Shown one piece after another: positions 1-7,481 of a stretch of 14,599 nucleotides of DNA (positions within the stretch are counted from its first letter, which is position 1; each line of letters begins with the position of its first letter). A model generated the notes under the pieces. That model was not told where the DNA came from and searched no databases. It saw only the letters and a program-made list of their open reading frames with translations. Source of the stretch: Spirochaetales bacterium (lineage in GTDB: Bacteria; Spirochaetota; Spirochaetia; ARS1246); NCBI GenBank assembly GCA_018644745.1, contig JABGPX010000239.1, forward strand, positions 1-14,599. Reading direction: 5' to 3'. A program made the position numbers and the translations under genes.

Positions 1-201
1 CAGCATCTCCACTGACAGGACGCAGGAGTTTTTTGAAATCGAATTGATTGTTATTTTGACCGGCAGGCCATGCGAATCTCTTCCGTGAAAGGAATCTCCC
101 GCCTGTTTCCTTGCCACACGGACAAGATAGTGAAAGTCCTCATTCTTGAGGACCATTGTACCTGTTCCGTCATATTCAACGGGAAGAACAAACTGTTTCA
201 T
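1..201 (-). CDS. rsmE: 16S rRNA m3U1498 methyltransferase RsmE, N-terminal part (cut by window edge)
   Basis: Seen: an uninterrupted 67-codon reading frame on the minus strand runs off base 1. It begins MKQFVLPVEYDG and continues with a KNEDFHYLVRVARKQAGDSF segment. This fits the N-terminal PUA-like domain of RsmE, where a Met-x-Gln-Phe start is followed by a His-x-Leu-x-x-Val-x-Arg stretch and then a Gly-Asp turn. Known for the family: RsmE methylates N3 of U1498 in 16S rRNA on the assembled 30S subunit using S-adenosylmethionine, and the SPOUT catalytic domain lies in the C-terminal half, which is outside this window. The start codon shares one base with the yjbQ stop (TGATG), and AAGG sits just before it, so the two are probably translationally coupled. 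The family call rests on the N-terminus only. Confidence 0.78.
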   Translation of the reverse strand, partial: MKQFVLPVEYDGTGTMVLKNEDFHYLVRVARKQAGDSFHGRDSHGLPVKITINSISKNSCVLSVEML

Positions 202-602
202 CAGCCTTCAAAAAAGGTGCAGTGGATATCCCTAGTCCGGGGTCCATCGAACTCGCAGAAGTAGATGCCCTGCCAGCGGCCGAGTACGAGCCTTTTATTC
301 TGCACCGTCACTGAGATACTTGATCCCATTAGGCTTGTTTTGATGTGGGCCGCCGAATTTCCCTCGCCGTGGGTGTATGCATCGTTTAGCGGGACGATCT
401 TGTCCAGCTCCATCAGGATATCACGTTTTACTGAAGAATCCGCGGCCTCATTTATGGTGATTCCTGCGGTTGTGTGCGGCACGCTGACAAGGCACAGGCC
501 GTTCTCGATTCCCGTTGTATCAAGCAGCGACGCTACCTGTTCGGAAATATCGACAAACTCGTCCCGTCTTGCCGTTCGAATACTGAAAGTCTGAAAATCC
601 AT
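201..602 (-). CDS. yjbQ: YjbQ / UPF0047 family protein
   Basis: This 133-residue protein has the normal length and all the hallmarks of the YjbQ (UPF0047) family: HTTAGITINE at residues 43-52, THGEGNSAAHIK at 77-88 with conserved His78 and His86, and LGRWQGIYFCEFDGPR at 107-122. Family members are small trimeric proteins with a conserved metal or ligand pocket; some show weak thiamine-phosphate synthase activity in vitro, but the true role is unsettled. The ATG at 602-600 is preceded by AAGGA about 11 bases upstream. The gene lies 33 bases after the S41 protease gene and overlaps rsmE by one base, so it is the middle gene of a three-gene operon. No signal peptide; cytoplasmic. Confidence 0.93.
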   Translation of the reverse strand: MDFQTFSIRTARRDEFVDISEQVASLLDTTGIENGLCLVSVPHTTAGITINEAADSSVKRDILMELDKIVPLNDAYTHGEGNSAAHIKTSLMGSSISVTVQNKRLVLGRWQGIYFCEFDGPRTRDIHCTFFEG

Positions 603-635
603 TCCCTGGCGTTCCTTACCAGACGTCGCCGGACG

Positions 636-2042
636 TTACTGGTTGCCGTTACTTAATTGCCGAACAGCTTCCTGAAGGACCAGGTCGTATTCCAGATCAA
701 AAACGGGTGGATCGTTATTGGTCCTGTTTACTTCATTTCTTATCAGCCGTTTTATGAGCCTGTCTTCAAGCATAATCCCCTTATTCTGCAGTTCCGCGAG
801 AAAGTCATCTATTTCTGAATCTTCGGGAGTTTGTGTGGCTTCGACAAACTTGGCGATCTCATTGCCTTCATTGAGAAGCTCGAGAGACACTTCCTCCTCT
901 TCGGTAAGAGGCTCCTGAGAGATCTCGGTGTCGGGTACAATACCGACCTCATCGATGTTCTTTCCGCTCGGAGTATAATAACGGGAGGTTGTCAGCTTGA
1001 AGCCGCCTTCGCCAAAGCTTCTCACCTGCTGCACCGAGCCTTTACCATAGCTCGTTTCGCCGATAATTTTCGCTTTCCCGTTATCTCTAAGAGCGCCGGC
1101 GAGTATTTCAGAAGCGGATGCGGACCCTTTGTTGATGAGCACCAATATTGGAAGATCATCGGATATCAAGGAACGTCTGGACGCGGGGAAGACTTCATTT
1201 TCCTGAGGTACCCTGGAGCGGGTGCTGACAATATTTCCCTCGCGGAGCAGGAGGTCGGCAATTTGGACAACCGAAGAAAGCCTGCCGCCGGGATTGTTTC
1301 TCAAATCGATAATGAGAGATTCGAACTGCTGTTCATCAAAGAACTTAAGAGATTCTTCCACCCGGTCATCGGTAAACGGCGTGAATTGAGTTATTTTCAG
1401 ATACGCGATTTTGCTGTCGATCATGCCGCTTTTTACGGTCGGAACCTCGATAACGTCGCGTACTATTTCTACGTCAAATGTTCGGGTTTTTCCACGGCGG
1501 ATGGTAACAACCACGCTGGTTCCCGGAACGCCCCGAATTCTGTCAACTGCCTCATCGATGGTGAAGTTTTCCGTGGATTCGTCTTCGATTTTGATGATGA
1601 GATCTCCGGCACTGATACCGGCGCGATATGCGGGTGTTCCCTCAATCGGTGAGACTACCTCTACATATAGGGGATCATCACCGTTGCTGTTTTCGCTGTC
1701 GCTTCGACTCTGTTTAGATATCGTAAGGCCTACGCCGCCGAAGTTCCCGGTTGTAGTGAGAGACATGGCATCCATATCAGCAGGATCGAGGTAATATGAG
1801 TACGGATCATCTAGTGTATCGAACATCCCGTTTAAGGCACCCTCGAAGAGGGTGGTCGGATCTATTTCTTCGACATAATTGTTCTTTATATAGTCAAAAA
1901 CTTCCTTGAAAGTCTTTATCAATTCTTCAGAATCCGTTGTTTTGGATTGAGCAATAGCTGAGGGACCGAAAGAAACGAGGGCTATGAGTACCATCGCAAT
2001 GAGCACCGCGCTCATCCATATATAACGTTCCTTGTTCTTCAT
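636..2042 (-). CDS. ctpA: Carboxyl-terminal processing serine protease (S41, CtpA/CtpB type)
   Basis: A periplasmic or membrane-anchored protease of the C-terminal processing family. In the 468-residue product, residues 7-32 form one hydrophobic segment ending SAIAQS (signal peptide or anchor). An N-terminal helical domain with DDPYSYYL follows, then a PDZ domain at about 124-190 and the S41 catalytic core. Catalytic residues by motif: Ser309 in GSASASE, Lys334 in GETSYGKGSVQ and Gln338, the same spacing as the Ser-Lys-Gln triad of B. subtilis CtpB. An acidic, helical tail of about 85 residues follows the core. I place the start at the ATG at 2042 because GGAG lies 6-7 bases upstream. A TTG seven codons earlier has no ribosome site and would lie upstream of the predicted transcript start. 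First gene of the operon with yjbQ and rsmE. Borrelia has a ctpA in a comparable place. Confidence 0.95.
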   Translation of the reverse strand: MKNKERYIWMSAVLIAMVLIALVSFGPSAIAQSKTTDSEELIKTFKEVFDYIKNNYVEEIDPTTLFEGALNGMFDTLDDPYSYYLDPADMDAMSLTTTGNFGGVGLTISKQSRSDSENSNGDDPLYVEVVSPIEGTPAYRAGISAGDLIIKIEDESTENFTIDEAVDRIRGVPGTSVVVTIRRGKTRTFDVEIVRDVIEVPTVKSGMIDSKIAYLKITQFTPFTDDRVEESLKFFDEQQFESLIIDLRNNPGGRLSSVVQIADLLLREGNIVSTRSRVPQENEVFPASRRSLISDDLPILVLINKGSASASEILAGALRDNGKAKIIGETSYGKGSVQQVRSFGEGGFKLTTSRYYTPSGKNIDEVGIVPDTEISQEPLTEEEEVSLELLNEGNEIAKFVEATQTPEDSEIDDFLAELQNKGIMLEDRLIKRLIRNEVNRTNNDPPVFDLEYDLVLQEAVRQLSNGNQ

Positions 2043-2063
2043 TTGGAACTCCGTTGCTAACAA

Positions 2064-2091
2064 GTTATCTACAAATGAAGATACAGGTCAA
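2064..2091 (-). promoter_or_regulatory. Candidate sigma-70-type promoter for ctpA-yjbQ-rsmE
   Basis: On the minus strand TTGACC (-35, positions 2091-2086) is separated by 16 bases from GATAAC (-10, 2069-2064). The expected start of transcription near 2057 leaves a short leader carrying GGAG before the ATG at 2042. It lies back to back with a plus-strand promoter whose -35 is also TTGACC. Confidence 0.55.
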
Positions 2092-2150
2092 TGAAGGAAA
2101 AATCCAGGCCATACGGTGCCTGCAGTATCATCCCTGGCTGGCCGCATTGG

Positions 2151-2179
2151 TTGACCAGGATCGATGGAGACCTTACACT
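2151..2179 (+). promoter_or_regulatory. Candidate promoter for the membrane protein / MinD-like / DUF342 / lgt operon
   Basis: TTGACC (2151-2156), a 17-base spacer and TACACT (2174-2179) form a recognisable sigma-70-type promoter. The expected transcript start is at about 2186-2189, at or just before the ATG at 2189, so the first message would be leaderless or nearly so. It is divergent from the ctpA promoter. Confidence 0.5.
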
Positions 2180-2188
2180 CTGCATCGC

Positions 2189-2704
2189 ATGAAAGAGAGA
2201 AAAACAGCTCTTATTTTTGGCGCGGGCTGGCAGCTTATCCGTTTTGTCCTGGTAACCCTGTGCGCCGTTCTCTATCTCAATCCTGGGCTGCTTGCGGGAG
2301 CATCTTTGCTGCTGCTATGGCCGGCTTCCGCTTCTCTGGTATTGTGCGTAGTTTTTTTCTTCGCCGGGTCATACAGCGAAAGGTTCTCGTCTCTGCGAGG
2401 AATTCTGCTTTTCGGTAAATTCCTCGATGTAGTTCCCGGCCTGGCTCTATTGATCGTGCAGGGCGGAGCACTCTTCCTGGGGATTGCTAATCCTGTTTTT
2501 GACGTAGTAAAGCTTATCGATGAAGCGACCGGGTATGCCCTTGTAACGGAGGTGCTTTTCTACTACGGTCTCGCGTTTGTCGTACTTCTCGATTTGATTT
2601 TCCTTCTTATTCTGCTATCATATAGAACGGTAAAAGCAGTACCGGAACCGGAACCGGGCGAAAATTTACCTGAATTTGATATTACTCAGATCGAGGAGGA
2701 GTAG
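2189..2704 (+). CDS. Small four-helix membrane protein, unrecognised family
   Basis: I do not recognise this 171-residue protein. It has a basic N-terminus (MKERK), four predicted membrane helices at about residues 16-33, 38-60, 79-101 and 122-145, and a proline- and glutamate-rich cytoplasmic tail ending QIEEE. The start is uncertain. The frame is open upstream to an ATG at 2075 and a TTG at 2054, but the extra residues include no membrane segment, no start has a ribosome site, and the best promoter fires right at the 2189 ATG. The codons for the last glutamates (GAGGAGGAG) also serve as the ribosome site of the next gene, whose ATG follows this stop directly. A hypothetical protein sits in the corresponding place (between ctpA and the MinD-like gene) in Borrelia as I recall. 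The context suggests a membrane partner of the ATPase, but that is inference. Confidence 0.75.
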   Translation: MKERKTALIFGAGWQLIRFVLVTLCAVLYLNPGLLAGASLLLLWPASASLVLCVVFFFAGSYSERFSSLRGILLFGKFLDVVPGLALLIVQGGALFLGIANPVFDVVKLIDEATGYALVTEVLFYYGLAFVVLLDLIFLLILLSYRTVKAVPEPEPGENLPEFDITQIEEE

Positions 2705-3847
2705 ATGCAGGTTCTTCCTGTAGCGAGTGGTAAGGGAGGTGTCGGCAAATCTCTTGTCGCCGCTAATCTTTCCATCGCTTTGGCTCAGGCAGGAAAGAAA
2801 GTTATTATTGCAGACCTTGATCTTGGAGGGTCCAACCTCCATACCGTGCTTGGTATGCGCGCTCCAGCTGCGGGAATCGGCACGTTTTTGAATCGGAAGA
2901 ACGTGGATTTCTCTGAGATTGTTCTCAGCACGGATTACAAAAATCTCGAGTTCATCCCGGGAGACGCGGAAATCCCGGGTATAGCAAATTTGAAGAGTCA
3001 TCAAAAAAGAACATTGACGCGTAAGATGCTGGAGCTGGAAGCCGACTATCTGGTTCTCGATCTTGGCTCAGGCACCACATTCAATACGCTTGATTTTTTC
3101 CTGCTTTCATCGAGAGGCATTATAGTAACCGTTCCTTCATTAACTGCGATACTTAATGCGTATCTGTTCCTAAAGAATGCGGTATTTAGACTAATCGATC
3201 ACTCCTTTCCGGCAAAAGGCCCGGCGGGAGAATACCTGAAGAGCTTGCGGGAAAACGGAAGCGGCCTTCAACGAGCCTACATTCCCCAAATTTTGCCTGA
3301 ACTCCGGGTGCGGGATCCGGAAGGGTACGAGAAATTTATTCGGCAGCGTGACGCGTTTCAACCGCTTTTGATTATGAACATGCTCGAAGATCCGAAAGAC
3401 GGCGTGAAAGCTGGAAAAATCCGGCGATCTTGTATCCACTATCTTGGTATTGATCTGGATCATCTCGGAGTTATTTACCGGGATACTCTGCAGGATGCAG
3501 CGTTAAGCTCCGGTCTTCCTATTATTGTGTATAAACCGCAATCCGTATTGGCTCAGGCGATAATGCGCATCGCGGACAAAGTCATGGAACAGACCCCAGG
3601 CGATTTTCCTCCTGCGGATATTGATGATGTCGATGAGAATTATCTTACCGCGGATATGGAAGCAGAGATCGATTTTGAAACAAAAATCCAGTACATTCAG
3701 GATCTGCTGCATAGTGGTGCTCTCAGCGAGGGTGATCTTTTTGAGACGATACGTGCTCAGCAGTTTGAAATAGCCGGACTCAGGAAAGAGAATAACTTTC
3801 TGAAGAGTAAGATTGTGAAGGCGTCGGAGGCCGTATTCAGCCAGTAA
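2705..3847 (+). CDS. MinD/ParA-type (FlhG/YlxH-like) P-loop ATPase with coiled-coil tail
   Basis: A 380-residue SIMIBI-class ATPase. The deviant Walker A motif SGKGGVGKS is at residues 8-16 (signature Lys10, P-loop Lys15), a switch region ADLDLGGSN at 36-44, and the Walker B-like strand DYLVLDLGSGT at 114-124 with Asp119. Such proteins dimerise on ATP binding and position cell structures such as division sites, flagella and chromosomes, often on a membrane or with a partner. Here about 100 extra residues follow the ATPase domain: an acidic linker (about 300-325) and a helical, charged stretch (about 326-372) likely to form a coiled coil. The strong ribosome site GAGGAGGAG (2693-2701) lies in the preceding gene. 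The next gene, a DUF342 protein, starts 4 bases after the stop, so the two probably work together. The annotation 'septum site-determining MinD' would overstate what is shown: no minC or minE is present. Confidence 0.9.
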   Translation: MQVLPVASGKGGVGKSLVAANLSIALAQAGKKVIIADLDLGGSNLHTVLGMRAPAAGIGTFLNRKNVDFSEIVLSTDYKNLEFIPGDAEIPGIANLKSHQKRTLTRKMLELEADYLVLDLGSGTTFNTLDFFLLSSRGIIVTVPSLTAILNAYLFLKNAVFRLIDHSFPAKGPAGEYLKSLRENGSGLQRAYIPQILPELRVRDPEGYEKFIRQRDAFQPLLIMNMLEDPKDGVKAGKIRRSCIHYLGIDLDHLGVIYRDTLQDAALSSGLPIIVYKPQSVLAQAIMRIADKVMEQTPGDFPPADIDDVDENYLTADMEAEIDFETKIQYIQDLLHSGALSEGDLFETIRAQQFEIAGLRKENNFLKSKIVKASEAVFSQ

Positions 3848-3851
3848 TGCT

Positions 3852-6272
3852 ATGAAGGTGTTAAAAAAGCTTCTCCAGACAAAGGATCCAAAGCAAGGGA
3901 AAAAAGCAGTCTCTGCTAAAACCAATCTTTCCGCCGATACGGAATCTCAGACGGCCCCCGTTGAGGATAAAGGCGAAGCAGCCTCTTCTTCCGGTTCTCA
4001 GTCTATTGGCAGGCAGAATTGGCGGGTAACAATTTCACCGGATAAACTCACCGTTTTCCTTGATTATGCACCCAAAGCCGACATAGTGCCCCCTGTTCCT
4101 GAGGAAATTTTCAACGCTGTTCGGGAACTCGGCGGACCGGAAGACGGCCTTTTTGATGCGGATACCCTCGGGAGAGCTTTGGGAAACGCAGATACCTCCG
4201 ACATCCCGCTGCGGCAGTATGCGATCTCGGAAGATCTTGAAGGCGGTTTTGAGATCATCATTTCCGAAGACAAGCTTCGGGCTTCCCTTAAGATCCAAAA
4301 AGGCCGCGGCCGGGGGGCGGCACTTGATCTGAAACTTGTAGGCGCGGGTATAAAGTCCAGCGGTATCAAGAAATTGAATTTAGAGCAGCTTAAGGAGGAC
4401 ATTCTTACATTCTATCGCGGCCCCGAACTTGTCCTTGAGGATTATGAATTGGCTCGCGGTGCCGCCCCGGTAGCAGGCGCCAATCGCGAGTTTACTCTCG
4501 AGGTTGAGTTTCTCAAAGATTCCGATTTCGACGAATTAAAGAAGAGAATATCCGAAGTGCCGACAGTCTTTGCCGACGAGGTAAAATCTCTTGAGGAATA
4601 CCCGCTAGAGATGGTCCAGGATGCGGCGCTAGTAAAGCAAAATCACATCCTTGCGGCGCTTTCACCGCTGGATAAGGGAACACCCGGCACAGATGTGTTT
4701 GGCCAGACTATCGCTGGACTGCCCGGGAACGATATTCGGCTGGAATTCCATGAGAATATAGAGGTAAGGAAGGAAGGTCTTGTCGGGCTCGTGGACGGCA
4801 TTCTCGAGCGGTGGGAAATCGAAGGGGTTCCCCATCTACGTCTTCGACCTCATGCCGACTCTGAAGTAATTGCCAAGATAGAACCGGACAATATGTCCGC
4901 CACAGTTGACCTTATACAGGGGACCGGTTCCGGGACCAGACTATCCACCGAGGGCATTCGGCAGGCCTTGATTGCTGCGGAAGTAATTCGCGGAATCGAT
5001 CTTGAAGCAGTGGAAGAGGCGCTGAAAATGGCGGAAGCCGATGGATCGGTCGGGCCGGTGATTGTTGCCCGGGGTGAGAGTCCAAGTCATCAGGATGAAG
5101 AGCCTCTCAAATTTCACGTCGATTTTGCCAGTGGAAAGGCTGTGACTATACGCAAGAACGGGCGGGCTGACTATCGCAATCAGGACCGTTTTACGTCTGT
5201 TGAAGCGGGCGTCCTGATTGCCGAGATAGTTACTCCTGATACTCAGCAGGAGGATGGCTGGGATGTCCGGGGAAACCCCATCCAGGTCGGTGACGCAAAG
5301 GCATTTGCTCTGGAAATCAGTAAGAATATTCGCCAGGAGACTGATGAACAAGGCCGCCTCAAGCTTTACTCTGCCGTGGCCGGCGAGCTTCTCTATGACG
5401 GTAACTCTCTAGACATTGCGGCGGTCCATGCCGTGAAAGGCGATATCGGACCAGCCACGGGAAACGTGAAATTCGACGGACCGGTAAATATAACGGGCAG
5501 TGTGCTTCCCGGTTTCTTTGTTATCGCTTCCGGCGACATAAAAATCGCCGAAGGCATTGAGGCCGCGCTGGTGAGCAGCGAGAAGGCGATTCATGTCAAC
5601 GCGGGAATCAAGGGCGGCGGCAAGGCGGCTATCCGCGCGAGGAAAAACGTTACGGCCGCGTTCGCCGAGCAGGTTGCGATAATGTCGGTTGAGGATATAA
5701 CGGTAAAAAACGCCTGCATGCAATGTACGATAAAGTGTAACGGCCGTCTGTCTCTCGAGACCGAAAAGGGTTATCTTATCGGCGGCACCACAAAAGCACG
5801 GGGCGGAGTAAACGCGGCGAATATCGGCTCAAAAAACGGCGCGAAAACTGCGATATCCTTCGGACAGGATTATCTGATCGGCGATAAAATTGAGCTTGAA
5901 GAGAAGGAACTCGAGAAACTGAAAACTGCGGCGGTAAAAACCGACGCTTTGATCCGGGAAGCGGAAAAATCTCAGGATCTTGGAGCTCTTCAGAAACATA
6001 GAGCAAAAAAAGTTCAGATACTGAAGTTGAACGAGCGGCGCACAGAGCGGCTGTTCTGGCTGAGAGAAAAGTTCGAGCAGCATTTTGATTCGGAAATAGC
6101 GGTTAGAGGAATCGCATATCCCGGAGTTGTGCTTGAGAGCCACGGGCGAACGTATGACCTTACCGTGGAAAAACGCAAGGTGGTCTTTGTTTTTAATCAG
6201 GAGAAGGGCATTATCGAAGAGAAGGCCCTGACCGCTGCAGCCGGCAGCCGGACCGACGAGGAGGAGGCTTGA
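3852..6272 (+). CDS. DUF342 / FapA-family protein with repeated N-terminal modules
   Basis: An 806-residue cytoplasmic protein of the DUF342 (FapA) family. Residues 1-55 are basic then Ser/Ala/Glu-rich and look disordered. Three related segments follow, each with a beta-strand core (VTISPDKLTVFL at 59-70, IIISEDKLRASLKI at 135-148, IAKIEPDNMSATVDL at 340-354). Two share a turn of the type G-x-DVFGQTI (277-287) and DVRGNPI (471-477), suggesting duplication. A glycine-rich repeat region at about 500-675 is the predicted beta-helix, and 676-745 is a long charged coiled coil. FapA proteins are linked to flagellar or surface assembly and polymer export in other bacteria; the mechanism is not settled. 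A CxxCxxxC set lies at 622-629. Start: ATG 4 bases after the ATPase stop with no clear ribosome site, probably coupled. Its stop shares one base with lgt. Confidence 0.85.
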   Translation: MKVLKKLLQTKDPKQGKKAVSAKTNLSADTESQTAPVEDKGEAASSSGSQSIGRQNWRVTISPDKLTVFLDYAPKADIVPPVPEEIFNAVRELGGPEDGLFDADTLGRALGNADTSDIPLRQYAISEDLEGGFEIIISEDKLRASLKIQKGRGRGAALDLKLVGAGIKSSGIKKLNLEQLKEDILTFYRGPELVLEDYELARGAAPVAGANREFTLEVEFLKDSDFDELKKRISEVPTVFADEVKSLEEYPLEMVQDAALVKQNHILAALSPLDKGTPGTDVFGQTIAGLPGNDIRLEFHENIEVRKEGLVGLVDGILERWEIEGVPHLRLRPHADSEVIAKIEPDNMSATVDLIQGTGSGTRLSTEGIRQALIAAEVIRGIDLEAVEEALKMAEADGSVGPVIVARGESPSHQDEEPLKFHVDFASGKAVTIRKNGRADYRNQDRFTSVEAGVLIAEIVTPDTQQEDGWDVRGNPIQVGDAKAFALEISKNIRQETDEQGRLKLYSAVAGELLYDGNSLDIAAVHAVKGDIGPATGNVKFDGPVNITGSVLPGFFVIASGDIKIAEGIEAALVSSEKAIHVNAGIKGGGKAAIRARKNVTAAFAEQVAIMSVEDITVKNACMQCTIKCNGRLSLETEKGYLIGGTTKARGGVNAANIGSKNGAKTAISFGQDYLIGDKIELEEKELEKLKTAAVKTDALIREAEKSQDLGALQKHRAKKVQILKLNERRTERLFWLREKFEQHFDSEIAVRGIAYPGVVLESHGRTYDLTVEKRKVVFVFNQEKGIIEEKALTAAAGSRTDEEEA

Positions 6273-7294
6273 TGGGATCTATAGTGCTTACATATTTGAA
6301 CTATCCTACATGGCTGAAGCCCGAAATAATCCCGGGCCTGCCGATTCGATGGTACGGGCTTATGTATCTTGTGGCGTTTGCGATTACCTATCTGCTTTTT
6401 CGCTATCAGACAAAAGAAAAGAAAATGGACGTTACGGACGACGAGACCATGAATTTCTTTTTCTGGATTATTATAGGGCTGCTGCTCGGTGCCCGCATAC
6501 TTGCTACGTTGGTGTACGATACAACCGGCAGGTATTGGAGAAATCCACTTCTCATATTCTGGCCTTTTGATGAGAACATGCGTTTTACCGGTCTCGCTGG
6601 AATGTCATATCATGGCGGTCTGATTGGCGTAATCGCGGCGGCAATAATTTACTGCCGGGTAAAGAAACGGTCATTTTTAGAATGGGCTGACATGCTGGTA
6701 ACCGCGGTTCCTCTTGGTTATACCTTTGGACGGCTTGGTAACTTTATAAACGGCGAGCTCTACGGCCGGGTAACCGCTTCGCCCCTCGGTATGGTGTTTC
6801 CGGCAGCCCGCCGTTTTTCCACCGGCGAGGCCTGGGTGCAGGACATCGCCCAGAGAGCGGGCATGGCGATTGCTGAGAGTCAAACCTCAATAAATCTGCC
6901 GAGACATCCTTCACAGCTTTATGAAGCACTGTTTGAAGGCGTAATTCTCTGGCTGATCCTCTGGCTTCTTTTTAGAAAGCGAAAGCTTGCAAAGGGTATT
7001 GTGTTCGGTGTCTATATCATCGGGTACGGCTTTTTCCGTTTTGTCATCGAATATTTTAGAGAACCTGATATAGGAATTGGTTATCCGATTCAATTTGTGA
7101 AAACCGAGAATCCAACGTATCTCTTTGTTACTCCATGGAATTTTACAACGGGGCAGATATTTAATTTTCTCATGATAGCAGGCGGGGTAATACTTATTCT
7201 TTTTGCCCGATCACTTTCTAAAAAGCAGGCAGCGAAGAAGCAGGCAGTTCAAAAAAAACCGAGTGCCCGCAAGATAAGAAAGAAAATCCGCTGA
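6272..7294 (+). CDS. lgt: Phosphatidylglycerol-prolipoprotein diacylglyceryl transferase
   Basis: Lgt moves a diacylglyceryl group from phosphatidylglycerol to the lipobox cysteine of prolipoproteins, the first step of lipoprotein maturation in the inner membrane. Clear motifs in the 340-residue product: IRWYGLMYL at 25-33, YHGGLIG at 113-119 with the essential His114 (E. coli His103), the Lgt signature GRLGNFINGELYGR at 153-166, HPSQLYEAL at 212-220, and FRF with Arg256 (E. coli Arg239 equivalent). About seven membrane segments are present. It is longer than the usual 260-300 residues because of an insert (about 172-210) and a strongly basic C-terminus (Lys/Arg-rich, 316-340). I start at the ATG at 6272 (TGATG overlap with the previous stop, ribosome site GAGGAGGAGG at 6258-6267) in preference to a TTG one codon earlier. 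Last gene of its operon. Confidence 0.97.
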   Translation: MGSIVLTYLNYPTWLKPEIIPGLPIRWYGLMYLVAFAITYLLFRYQTKEKKMDVTDDETMNFFFWIIIGLLLGARILATLVYDTTGRYWRNPLLIFWPFDENMRFTGLAGMSYHGGLIGVIAAAIIYCRVKKRSFLEWADMLVTAVPLGYTFGRLGNFINGELYGRVTASPLGMVFPAARRFSTGEAWVQDIAQRAGMAIAESQTSINLPRHPSQLYEALFEGVILWLILWLLFRKRKLAKGIVFGVYIIGYGFFRFVIEYFREPDIGIGYPIQFVKTENPTYLFVTPWNFTTGQIFNFLMIAGGVILILFARSLSKKQAAKKQAVQKKPSARKIRKKIR

Positions 7295-7309
7295 TCTCAG
7301 ATACCGAAA

Positions 7310-7342
7310 CCTCTCGGCAGCCAGCAGGAAACAGAGGCTTTT
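7310..7342 (+). terminator. Weak terminator-like hairpin after lgt
   Basis: CCTCT (7310-7314) and AGAGG (7333-7337) can pair, followed by CTTTT. The stem is only 5 bp with an 18-base loop, so it is a poor terminator; the stronger candidate lies about 60 bases further on. Confidence 0.25.
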
Positions 7343-7396
7343 AACGAGGGGGCAAAGAATATTCTGAATTACTAAGCGGAGATATTCATGTGTTGT

Positions 7397-7430
7397 ATAC
7401 CCGTGGATGCTTTTTCCCTCGGGTATTTTT
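7397..7430 (+). terminator. Rho-independent terminator of the lgt operon
   Basis: ATACCCG (7397-7403) pairs with CGGGTAT (7420-7426). After a T/T mismatch GG pairs with CC, leaving a 10-base loop, and the stem is followed directly by TTTT. Its place between lgt and the Fur-type gene fits a transcription end. Confidence 0.55.
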
Positions 7431-7434
7431 GGAG

Positions 7435-7463
7435 TTGCAGAATCCGCTGGAAATCATTATATT
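7435..7463 (+). promoter_or_regulatory. Promoter of the Fur-family gene
   Basis: TTGCAG (7435-7440), a 17-base spacer and TATATT (7458-7463). The -10 is good and the -35 weak, as is common for regulated promoters. The expected transcript start is near 7470, about 12 bases before the ATG at 7482, with no clear ribosome site between. Confidence 0.5.
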
Positions 7464-7469
7464 TTATAA
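7457..7469. promoter_or_regulatory. AT-rich palindrome over the -10, possible Fur/PerR-type operator
   Basis: TTATA-TTT-TATAA is a perfect inverted repeat overlapping the -10 of the Fur-family gene. PerR boxes (TTATAATNATTATAA) have the same outer half-sites but 15 rather than 13 bases, so this is only similar. Autoregulation is likely for such regulators, but a simple -10 region can also look palindromic. Confidence 0.35.
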
Positions 7470-7481
7470 AATGGGTAATGT

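Noticed and set aside
831..1652. A 273-codon open frame on the plus strand
   Set aside because: It lies wholly antisense to the clear ctpA coding region, has no recognisable domain, and is a codon-bias shadow.
2054..2188. Upstream extension of the small membrane protein to a TTG (2054) or ATG (2075), giving up to 45 more residues
   Set aside because: No ribosome site at either start, the added residues hold no membrane segment, and they overlap the divergent promoter region. Not excluded: homologue alignment would settle it.
2277..2471. Various 60-140 codon frames antisense to or out of phase with the main genes across the window
   Set aside because: They overlap genes with clear family motifs, lack ribosome sites and show no domain, so they are treated as shadows.
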